Assembly (NCBI GenBank): GCA_945865855.1
Contig: CAMBES010000051.1
Location: forward strand, 1 to 9,497
Reading direction: 5' to 3'
Length of the DNA stretch: 9,497 nucleotides
DNA from: Rhizobium sp. Q54
GTDB lineage: Bacteria; Pseudomonadota; Alphaproteobacteria; Rickettsiales; UBA1997
The notes under the pieces were generated by a model. The model saw nothing but the letters and a program-made list of their open reading frames with translations, was not told the DNA's origin and searched no databases. Shown here in pieces: positions 1 to 5,828 of this stretch (the first letter of the stretch is position 1; the number at the start of each line of letters is the position of its first letter). Made by a program: the position numbers and the translations under genes.

Positions 1-668
1 ACTTCTGGTCTCTGATCTTCATTTACATCTGGGCTGGGCCACACCACTTGCATTACACTTCACTTCCTGACTGGGTACAAACTCTTGGAATGACCTTTTC
101 AATCATGCTCTGGATGCCATCTTGGGGTGGCATGATCAATGGCATCATGACACTCTCTGGCGCTTGGGACAAATTGCGTACAGATCCAGTTTTACGTTTC
201 TTAATCACGGCAGTTGCCTTCTACGGAATGAGCACTTTCGAAGGCCCGCTAATGGCCATTCGTTCAGTCAATGCCTTGTCGCATTACACTGAATGGACAA
301 TCTCTCACGTTCATTCCGGCGCTCTCGGTTGGGTTGCTCTTATCAGCTTTGGCGCCTTGTATCACATGGTTCCAATCCTTTGGAAAAAAAATGATCTCTA
401 CTCAATCAAGCTAGTTTCGACTCATTTCTGGCTCGCTTCAATTGGCATCGTGCTATACATCACTTCAATGTGGGTTGCCGGAATCACCCAAGGTTTAATG
501 TGGCGTTCCTACGACAAAATGGGCTTTCTACAATACTCCTTCGTCGAAACTTTGGCCGCACTTCATCCTCTTTACGTTATTCGTGGGATCGGCGGCATCT
601 TCTTCCTTGCTGGCGCTTGCGTGATGGCTTACAATTTTTACAAAACTATTCAGTCGAAAAATGTTTAA
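1..668 (+). CDS. ccoN: cbb3-type cytochrome c oxidase subunit I, C-terminal part (5' end outside window)
   Basis: This is the catalytic membrane subunit of the cbb3 oxygen reductase, which reduces O2 to water at a haem b3-CuB centre and pumps protons. The first complete codon is at 3, and 221 residues are visible, a little under half of a usual CcoN of about 480. Visible residues 8-15 read YIWAGPHH. The Tyr sits six residues before the His pair, the spacing known for the cross-linked Tyr and two CuB histidines of this family. The segment SHVHSGALGW (residues 101-110) supplies the haem b3 and low-spin haem b histidines (H102, H104). Several hydrophobic helices follow, ending in a short polar tail. 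The stop overlaps the ccoO start by 8 bases, so translation is probably coupled. A start at 48 would be only an internal TTG; the frame is open to the window edge. The family call is secure. Confidence 0.97.
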   Translation, partial: FWSLIFIYIWAGPHHLHYTSLPDWVQTLGMTFSIMLWMPSWGGMINGIMTLSGAWDKLRTDPVLRFLITAVAFYGMSTFEGPLMAIRSVNALSHYTEWTISHVHSGALGWVALISFGALYHMVPILWKKNDLYSIKLVSTHFWLASIGIVLYITSMWVAGITQGLMWRSYDKMGFLQYSFVETLAALHPLYVIRGIGGIFFLAGACVMAYNFYKTIQSKNV

Positions 669-1395
669 ACATGACAAGATCGAACGTAATTCGATCCTCC
701 TTCTCATACTTACCGTAATCGTGATTTCGATTGGCGGCTTAGTTGAAATCACTCCGCTTTTTCGCATTGAAACCACGATTGAAAAAGTAGATGGCATGCG
801 CCCTTACACACCACTCGAACTTGCTGGATCTAAAATTTACAAACGCGAAGGTTGCTACGGTTGCCATTCGCAACAAGTGCGCGTTTTGCGCGATGAAGTT
901 GAGCGCTATGGGCATTACTCTCTAGCGGCTGAAAGCATGTACGACTATCCATTTCAATGGGGATCAAAACGTACCGGCCCTGATTTGGCGCGTGTTGGCA
1001 GTAAATATTCTGACCAATGGCATGTGCGTCACTTAATTAATCCACGAGATGTTGTGCCAGAGTCAATAATGCCTGGCTATAAATTTCTAACTGAGCGCGA
1101 CGCAGCAACTTCAGGCATTGCCGACGACATGGAAGTGCTGCGCAAAATGGGCGTTCCTTACAGCGACGAAATGATTCAAAATGCCGTTTCTGATTCTCAA
1201 CTTCAGGCCTCAAGTGAAAGAGACTCTGCTGCCTTAATTGCCCGTTACGGCAAAAAAATTAACACGCGCGATTTCGACGGTAATCCAAATAAAGTTTCGG
1301 AAATGGACGCTCTCGTTGCTTATTTACAAACACTCGGAACTTTTGTTGATTTCGTAAAATTTGATCACGTCATCGAACAAGAAAATAAAAAGTAA
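661..1395 (+). CDS. ccoO: cbb3-type cytochrome c oxidase subunit II (mono-haem cytochrome c)
   Basis: This is the membrane-anchored mono-haem subunit that passes electrons from CcoP to CcoN. It has 244 residues, a normal family length. The N-terminus is a charged stretch followed by a single hydrophobic anchor at about residues 10-28, placing the rest in the periplasm. The c-haem motif CYGCH is at 65-69, within the family signature REGCYGCHSQQVR. The likely distal Met ligand is M137 in SIMPGY. Further CcoO-like blocks are QWGSKRTGPDLARVG (99-113) and the C-terminal MDALVAYLQTLG. The ATG at 661 lies inside the end of ccoN and has no clear Shine-Dalgarno, which suggests translational coupling. 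Arginine is mostly CGC or CGT (14 of 16 codons), a useful reference for the codon use of this operon. Confidence 0.97.
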   Translation: MFKHDKIERNSILLLILTVIVISIGGLVEITPLFRIETTIEKVDGMRPYTPLELAGSKIYKREGCYGCHSQQVRVLRDEVERYGHYSLAAESMYDYPFQWGSKRTGPDLARVGSKYSDQWHVRHLINPRDVVPESIMPGYKFLTERDAATSGIADDMEVLRKMGVPYSDEMIQNAVSDSQLQASSERDSAALIARYGKKINTRDFDGNPNKVSEMDALVAYLQTLGTFVDFVKFDHVIEQENKK

Positions 1396-1396
1396 A

Positions 1397-1546
1397 ATGC
1401 TTGAAACTTTCATTCTCTTAGCTCCAACGCTTGCAACAATTTTTTTCTTTCTTGTTTTTTGCTACGTGATTTACGCCGTTTGCAAAAAGGGAACGAATAA
1501 AAAGTTCGACCAATATTCAAAAATTCCTCTCAATGACCGAGATTAA
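1397..1546 (+). CDS. ccoQ: cbb3-type cytochrome c oxidase subunit CcoQ (small membrane subunit)
   Basis: This is a 49-residue single-helix protein lying exactly where CcoQ is found in ccoNOQP operons. CcoQ is known to stabilise the assembled cbb3 complex rather than carry a cofactor. Residues 5-27 are a hydrophobic span, followed by a Lys-rich cytoplasmic segment and the tail KIPLNDRD, which resembles the acidic IPL-type ending common in CcoQ. The ATG at 1397 is preferred: it follows the ccoO stop after one base, puts the helix at the N-terminus and gives normal length. An upstream in-frame ATG at 1361 would add 12 polar residues and bury the start inside ccoO. The 3' end overlaps ccoP by 14 bases. 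The identification rests on position, size and topology, because sequence conservation in this family is low. Confidence 0.9.
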   Translation: MLETFILLAPTLATIFFFLVFCYVIYAVCKKGTNKKFDQYSKIPLNDRD

Positions 1547-2390
1547 TAAAGATCAAAACGACGCTCCTAAAACTACTGGACACGATTGGGATGGCATTTC
1601 CGAATATAACATTCCGGCACCGCGTTGGTGGTTAATCACCTGGATCATCTGCATTATTTGGGCGATGATTTATTGGTTTTTTTATCCAACTTGGCCAACT
1701 CCAGGCGGGAATTCTAAAGGATCTTTAAGCTGGTCTGGAAAGTCGCAACTCGCGGAAACGCAGGCTGAAATTGACGTAATAAAATCCGTCCATTTGCAAA
1801 AAATTTCTAAAATGACTCCGCAAGAAATTCAGCAAGATCCACAATTAATGGAGTTTGCCCTAAATGGTGGACGCTCTGCTTTCAAAGAAAATTGCGCCGC
1901 TTGTCACGGTTCTGGCGCGCAAGGCTCAAAAGGATTTCCAAATTTAAATGACGACGATTGGCTTTGGGGCGGCACTCTCGACCAAATTCAGCAAACACTT
2001 AACTATGGCATTAGATCTGGTCACGACAAGTCGTTCAACAGCCAAATGCCTTCCTTTGGCTTGGATAAAATTTTAACGAAAGATGAAATTAAATCTGTCG
2101 CCGAGCACGTAATGTCGCTGTCTGATTCCAAATTAAAAAACGAAGCCGGTGAAAAAATATTTGCCGCAAATTGTGCTGTTTGTCACGGCGCAAATGGCAA
2201 AGGCGGCAGGTTAGTTGGAGCACCAAACCTGTCTGACGCCATCTGGCTTTACGGCAACAAAAAGTCGGACATTCTTTACTCAATTTATTACGCTCGCGCT
2301 GGGGTAATGCCTTACTGGTCTGGAAGATTAGACGACAACACCATTAAGCAGCTCACGCTTTACGTGCACTCGCTCGGTGGTGGAGAGTAA
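1533..2390 (+). CDS. ccoP: cbb3-type cytochrome c oxidase subunit III (di-haem cytochrome c)
   Basis: This is the di-haem electron-entry subunit of the cbb3 oxidase. It has 285 residues. The N-terminal cytoplasmic stretch carries the family-typical HDWDGISEYNIPAPRWW, followed by one transmembrane helix at about 33-52. Two periplasmic cytochrome c domains follow, with CxxCH at 121-125 (CAACH) and 214-218 (CAVCH). M172 (QMPSF) and M259 (GVMPYW) are the likely axial Met ligands. The C-terminus YVHSLGGGE is almost invariant in CcoP. The ATG overlaps the end of ccoQ by 14 bases and lacks an evident ribosome binding site, so coupling is likely. This is the last gene of the visible operon. The accessory genes ccoG, H, I and S are not in the following sequence and must be elsewhere if present. 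Confidence 0.97.
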   Translation: MTEINKDQNDAPKTTGHDWDGISEYNIPAPRWWLITWIICIIWAMIYWFFYPTWPTPGGNSKGSLSWSGKSQLAETQAEIDVIKSVHLQKISKMTPQEIQQDPQLMEFALNGGRSAFKENCAACHGSGAQGSKGFPNLNDDDWLWGGTLDQIQQTLNYGIRSGHDKSFNSQMPSFGLDKILTKDEIKSVAEHVMSLSDSKLKNEAGEKIFAANCAVCHGANGKGGRLVGAPNLSDAIWLYGNKKSDILYSIYYARAGVMPYWSGRLDDNTIKQLTLYVHSLGGGE

Positions 2391-2449
2391 ATAAAATCGC
2401 TTTTGCCACAAAGCTTCTCTGAATACCGAGCAGAAAAAATTTAAAGAAA

Positions 2450-2455
2450 TATGAT
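2450..2455 (+). promoter_or_regulatory. possible -10 element upstream of metA
   Basis: TATGAT matches the sigma-70 -10 consensus at five of six positions and would give a leader of roughly 45 bases before metA. The -35 region at the usual 16-18 base distance is poor, around CGAGCA at 2427-2432. An independent promoter for the methionine pair is sensible because the pair is separated from ccoP by 116 bases, but this site is only a candidate. A weak 5-bp hairpin (2399-2403 with 2410-2414) lies just after ccoP. It has no T-run and is not a convincing terminator. I recognised no SAM or T-box type leader here. Confidence 0.25.
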
Positions 2456-2491
2456 GCCCGGCTCTGAGAACATTTTTATTTAAAATTACAC

Positions 2492-2498
2492 AAAGGAG
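2492..2498 (+). promoter_or_regulatory. strong Shine-Dalgarno of metA
   Basis: AAAGGAG lies 8 bases before the ATG at 2507 and fixes the metA start. None of the other starts in the window has a comparable site at normal spacing: ccoO, ccoQ, ccoP, tolQ and bioF show no clear purine-rich motif at the right distance. metI has only a partial GAGAG. The contrast is part of the argument that metA came from a lineage with stronger Shine-Dalgarno use. Confidence 0.8.
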
Positions 2499-2506
2499 TT
2501 AGCTGG

Positions 2507-3418
2507 ATGCCAATCAAAATCCCCGATCACCTGCCGGCAAAAAATATTTTAGGTAAAGAAAATGTTTTTGTTATGGATGAGAGCCAGGCCTTTCATCAAG
2601 ACATCCGTCCATTGCGGATCGTTATTCTTAACTTGATGCCAACAAAGGAAATAACAGAAACACAAATATTGCGATTATTAGCGAATACACCGCTGCAAGT
2701 TGAGTTTGTCTTGCTGCACCCCAAAACACATACCTCGAAAAATACATCCACTGATCATCTGGAAGCTTTTTATAAAACATTTGATGACATTAAGCATGAG
2801 CGATTTGATGGGATGATTATAACGGGGGCTCCGGTAGAGCATCTTGAGTTCGAGGAAGTAAGTTATTGGGAAGAGTTGCAGCAAATTATGGATTGGAGCA
2901 AGAAATTTGTGACCTCAACGCTTCACATATGTTGGGCGGCTCAAGCGGGACTAAATCACCATTACGGTGTGAAAAAATATTCATTGGATAAAAAATTATT
3001 TGGAGTGTTCCGACATACCATCAATCGCAACAATGTTGTGCTTTTGAGAGGTTTTGACGAGGAGTTTTATGTGCCGCAATCCCGTAATACCGAAGTGCGA
3101 CGCGAAGATATTGAGCGAATTGAGGGCGTTGAAATTTTATCAGAGTCTGATGAGGCCGGTGTTTACATCGTATCATCAAATGGCGGTAGGCAAATTTTCG
3201 TTACAGGCCATTCGGAATATGATCCGTTAACGCTTAAGTTGGAATATGATCGAGATGTGGGTAGGGGCTTTGACATTGCTATCCCGAGCAATTATTATCC
3301 CAACAATGACGCGACACAGATGCCAGTATCTAAATGGCGAGCACATGCAAATTTATTATTTTCCAACTGGCTCAATTATTATGTTTATCAAAAAACACCT
3401 TTTGACTGGAACATTTAA
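2507..3418 (+). CDS. metA: homoserine O-acetyltransferase, MetA family
   Basis: MetA acylates homoserine, the committed step of methionine synthesis, in the cytoplasm. The 303 residues match the family length. The catalytic set is at canonical positions: C142 in HICWAAQAGL, with H235 and E237 in VTGHSEYDP. Other MetA blocks are RPLRIVILNLMPTK (34-47), the GAPVE segment (107-111) and FDIAIPSNYYPNND (255-268). In characterised MetA enzymes residue 111 sets the donor: Gly favours succinyl-CoA and Glu favours acetyl-CoA. Here it is Glu, so O-acetylhomoserine is the predicted product. The gene is 26 bases ahead of metI, which would use that product. Arginine codons are mainly CGA (7 of 15) with two AGG, unlike ccoO (CGA 1 of 16), which hints at a different origin. 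The family is certain; acetyl specificity is inferred from one residue. Confidence 0.96.
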   Translation: MPIKIPDHLPAKNILGKENVFVMDESQAFHQDIRPLRIVILNLMPTKEITETQILRLLANTPLQVEFVLLHPKTHTSKNTSTDHLEAFYKTFDDIKHERFDGMIITGAPVEHLEFEEVSYWEELQQIMDWSKKFVTSTLHICWAAQAGLNHHYGVKKYSLDKKLFGVFRHTINRNNVVLLRGFDEEFYVPQSRNTEVRREDIERIEGVEILSESDEAGVYIVSSNGGRQIFVTGHSEYDPLTLKLEYDRDVGRGFDIAIPSNYYPNNDATQMPVSKWRAHANLLFSNWLNYYVYQKTPFDWNI

Positions 3419-3444
3419 ACAATGCCGCATGCCGAGAGCAACTT

Positions 3445-4617
3445 ATGAGTAAGATAAAAATAGAAAGCCGTTTAGCGCAAATAGGTTCGATCTCGGAACC
3501 GGTTACCGGAGCCGTAAACTTCCCCATTTATCAATCAACAGCGTTTCGTCATCCTCGCTTAGGTCAGAGCACGGGTTTTGATTATGCACGAACTAAAAGC
3601 CCAACACGCACAGTGCTTGAACAAGCTATAGCCGAGCTCGAAGGCGGAGATGCTGGATTTGCCAGCAGTTCAGGTATGGCTTCTCTTCAAACTATTTTTG
3701 CTCTTTTTAGTCAGGGAGATCATTTGCTTGTATCGCTTGATCTCTACGGAGGCACGTATCGCCTGCTTGAAAAGGTAATTAGTCGATTCGGAGTGAATGC
3801 TACTTATGTTGACACAAATGATTTGGAAGCATTGAAAGCAAATCTTCAGCAAGGAACAAAAGCGGTTCTAATTGAAACTCCAACCAACCCGCTAATGATG
3901 ATAACTGATTTATCAAAAGTGTGCGCCTGGGCAAAAAGTTGCGGTCTTATTTCCATTGTTGACAACACTTTGCTAACGCCATTTTTTCAGCGCCCGCTTG
4001 AGCTTGGCGCCGATATTGTCATTCACAGCGCAACTAAATACCTAGGTGGACATAATGATGTACTTGCAGGATTAATAGTAACCAAAGGAAAGGATTTGTC
4101 AGAGCGCATCGGCTTTTTGCACAATACGATAGGTGCCGTATTAGGACCTCAGGATAGCTGGTTGATGATGAGAGGGATGAAAACATTAGCCCTTCGGATG
4201 GAGCGCCACCAATTCAATGCAATAAAAATGGCTTCGTTTCTTTCAAACCATTCCATGGTCGACCAGGTTTACTACCCGGGTTTAGAAAACCATCCGCATT
4301 ACGATATTCAAAAATGTCAATCCTCTGGCAACACAGGAATTCTTTCATTTAAAATGAAGGATGCCCGCAATATTGAGCCGATTTTACGCAACATTCGTTT
4401 AATTGCTTTTGCTGAAAGTTTAGGAGGTGTTGAATCTTTGATGACCTATCCCGCTGTGCAAACACACGCCGACATTCCAGAAGAAATTCGCCGTCAAATT
4501 GGTGTGGATGATAGATTGTTACGCTTCTCTGTGGGGATTGAGCACATAGACGATTTGATTGCTGATATTTCTAGAGCTTTCGATGTTGCGCAAAATGAAT
4601 TAGCGGCAAGCGTCTAA
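3445..4617 (+). CDS. metI: MetI-like cystathionine gamma-synthase / O-acetylhomoserine thiolyase (PLP)
   Basis: This is a Cys/Met-metabolism PLP enzyme of 390 residues. The PLP lysine is K198 in HSATKYLGGHND, the ring-binding Asp is D173 in IVDNT, and YGGTYRL (101-107) and SSSGMAS (74-80) contribute to the cofactor site. The C-terminal AESLGGVESLMTYPA (323-337) and LLRFSVGIEH (358-367) are diagnostic of the gamma-synthase group. Much of the chain, for example STGFDYARTK and IGAVLGPQDSWLMMRGMKTL, reads like Bacillus subtilis MetI as I recall it. That enzyme accepts O-acetylhomoserine with either cysteine or sulfide, so the product here would be cystathionine or homocysteine. The neighbouring metA, predicted to make O-acetylhomoserine, fits. 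The ATG at 3445 has a partial site, GAGAG, 7 bases upstream. Cystathionine gamma-lyase or MetZ are less likely alternatives. Which sulfur donor it uses cannot be read from the sequence. Confidence 0.9.
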   Translation: MSKIKIESRLAQIGSISEPVTGAVNFPIYQSTAFRHPRLGQSTGFDYARTKSPTRTVLEQAIAELEGGDAGFASSSGMASLQTIFALFSQGDHLLVSLDLYGGTYRLLEKVISRFGVNATYVDTNDLEALKANLQQGTKAVLIETPTNPLMMITDLSKVCAWAKSCGLISIVDNTLLTPFFQRPLELGADIVIHSATKYLGGHNDVLAGLIVTKGKDLSERIGFLHNTIGAVLGPQDSWLMMRGMKTLALRMERHQFNAIKMASFLSNHSMVDQVYYPGLENHPHYDIQKCQSSGNTGILSFKMKDARNIEPILRNIRLIAFAESLGGVESLMTYPAVQTHADIPEEIRRQIGVDDRLLRFSVGIEHIDDLIADISRAFDVAQNELAASV

Positions 4618-4745
4618 CAACATCAGCGTTTAGAGCCGCAACGATATGATTAATTTCTTGCGAACTCATGTAAATCAAGGCTTCGGCAGATGAAGAGTTT
4701 TGAATTTAGGTCTGAGTTGAATTAGGTGAATTTTTAGAAGTGCCT
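4618..4745. other. spacer between convergent metI and DUF3750 genes
   Basis: A 128-base gap in which the two transcription units face each other. I see no GC-rich hairpin with a T-run on either strand, only short weak stems such as CTTC/GAAG at 4681-4695. The word TGAATT recurs at 4701, 4718 and 4727. A minus-strand frame reading MSSQEINHIVAAL begins at 4669 and runs to a stop at 4571 inside metI. It is 32 codons long and is probably not a gene, though it could be a fragment. Confidence 0.5.
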
Positions 4746-5534
4746 TTAAAATCCAACCCTGCCAACCCCAGGCAATTTCAAGGCCGGACGCATAAAATCT
4801 ACGCCAAAGGAAAGGCCAATAATATTTATTTCAAGCCCTTCGACCAATCCTAAAATTATTCCAAACATTCCAAAAAAAGAAAATTGCACGCCAGTTTTTG
4901 ATTCAGAAATCGCAAAAAATTTCACGCCATTTTTGTCGCAAAGCCAATCTTTGCCAATCGCATTGTTTGGCAGCGCAATTTTTAAATCGGGAATTTTACG
5001 AATAACATGCGAGAGAAAAGTGTTACTGTTGGGGCCTGGGTAAGCGCGGTAGAATTTTTGGTAAGGGTAAGATTTGGTCGCCGCTTGAATTTGCGGAATT
5101 AATTTTTCAGCTTCTTCACCAGCAGCAGAATAAATAATTTCTGGTCTCGCGTCAAACCAGCGGCGGTCGGGCTGGTCTGGCTTCACCACCACAACTCCGT
5201 CGGCACCAAAATAAGTTCCCCACAAAACCACCTGGTAAACTAAATAACTTTCAGCGTTTTTCTCTTTGGTGGCAATCCAAGTGTGCTGACTGAATTTGCC
5301 GCGCCAAGAATAGGCTTTGGCGCTGTAAAATTGCACTTGCGCTTCCGACACTTCTTGGGGCGAGGCCACCAAGTTAACGCTTTCGCGACTGGCTTTGTCC
5401 CACGTATTTGTTCCCGCTTTCGGATTAAAATAAATCAACGCGAAGGTAAAAAGAATCAGAAGCAAAAGAAGCATTTTTGATTTCCTGGTTTGAATTGATT
5501 TTAGAAGGATTTTTAGTTTGGAAAGTTCGTTCAT
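4746..5534 (-). CDS. DUF3750 family membrane-anchored protein, function unknown
   Basis: The 262-residue product matches DUF3750 as I recall that family. Diagnostic stretches are FSQHTWIATK (81-90), PDRRWFDARPEII (122-134), YPGPNSNTFLSHV (165-177), IPDLKIALPNNAIGKDW (181-197) and the C-terminal GLEINIIGLSFG...RPALKLPGVGR. An N-terminal basic stretch precedes one hydrophobic helix at 21-36, so the protein is probably anchored with the conserved domain in the periplasm. H84 and the PGPNSNTF block look like active-site or binding residues, but no activity is established for the family that I know of. Residues 219-243 are also rather hydrophobic. Two starts are possible: ATG at 5534, with no clear ribosome site, or ATG at 5474 (residue 21), which has AGGAA about 8 bases upstream. 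The longer form keeps the basic residues before the helix. The gene stands alone, convergent with metI and 294 bases from bioF. Confidence 0.8.
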   Translation of the reverse strand: MNELSKLKILLKSIQTRKSKMLLLLLILFTFALIYFNPKAGTNTWDKASRESVNLVASPQEVSEAQVQFYSAKAYSWRGKFSQHTWIATKEKNAESYLVYQVVLWGTYFGADGVVVVKPDQPDRRWFDARPEIIYSAAGEEAEKLIPQIQAATKSYPYQKFYRAYPGPNSNTFLSHVIRKIPDLKIALPNNAIGKDWLCDKNGVKFFAISESKTGVQFSFFGMFGIILGLVEGLEINIIGLSFGVDFMRPALKLPGVGRVGF

Positions 5535-5538
5535 TTTC

Positions 5539-5552
5539 TGAAATGAATTTCA
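5539..5552. repeat. inverted repeat just upstream of the DUF3750 start
   Basis: TGAAAT and ATTTCA form a perfect 6-base inverted repeat around a 2-base centre. It lies 5 to 18 bases ahead of the ATG at 5534. It covers the position of the ribosome binding site, so it could be an operator or simply AT-rich chance. Confidence 0.35.
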
Positions 5553-5590
5553 ATTTTAGCTTCGAGGTGAAAATTCGCTGAGAAATCCGA

Positions 5591-5612
5591 CAAACTATTA
5601 AGAAGTAGTTTG
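5591..5612. repeat. 7-bp perfect stem-loop in the bioF-DUF3750 gap
   Basis: CAAACTA (5591-5597) pairs perfectly with TAGTTTG (5606-5612) around an 8-base loop. It lies about 57-78 bases upstream of the DUF3750 start, which suits an operator or leader structure more than a terminator. No T-run follows on either strand. Confidence 0.45.
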
Positions 5613-5828
5613 ATGAAAGAGAATTTAAAGCGCGTTAAGTTTTTCTAATTTACCCCACCCAAAATTCACCTTAAAACTGGCTGAATTCTTACGTCGTATT
5701 TCCTCTCTGATTATAATTTATTGTTGTTCTTAGATCGCTGTGCGCCGCAATTTTCTTAAGGATGGACTAAATATTCGCCGACAGTAGTTAGAGCGCCAAG
5801 CATCAAAATCGTAAATGGATTAATTATT

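Larger units (their letters stand above)
5535..5828. other. 294-base gap between bioF and the DUF3750 gene
   Basis: This gap must hold the end of the bioF transcript and the promoter of the DUF3750 gene, both on the minus strand. Visible elements are the inverted repeat at 5539-5552, the hairpin at 5591-5612 and a self-complementary ATTATAAT at 5710-5717 that offers a -10-like box on either strand, without a convincing -35. A minus-strand frame from 5803 to 5756 encodes only 15 residues (MLGALTTVGEYLVHP). The same frame is open upstream into the end of bioF. No real gene or clear terminator is seen. Confidence 0.5.

Noticed and set aside
1361..1396. Longer CcoQ starting at the ATG at 1361
   Set aside because: It would begin inside ccoO and add 12 polar residues; the ATG at 1397 gives normal CcoQ size and topology.
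2391..2506. SAM riboswitch or T-box leader before metA
   Set aside because: Known SAM-II features and SAM-I/IV cores were not found by eye in this short spacer, and only a weak 5-bp hairpin is present. A covariance-model scan would be the decisive test.
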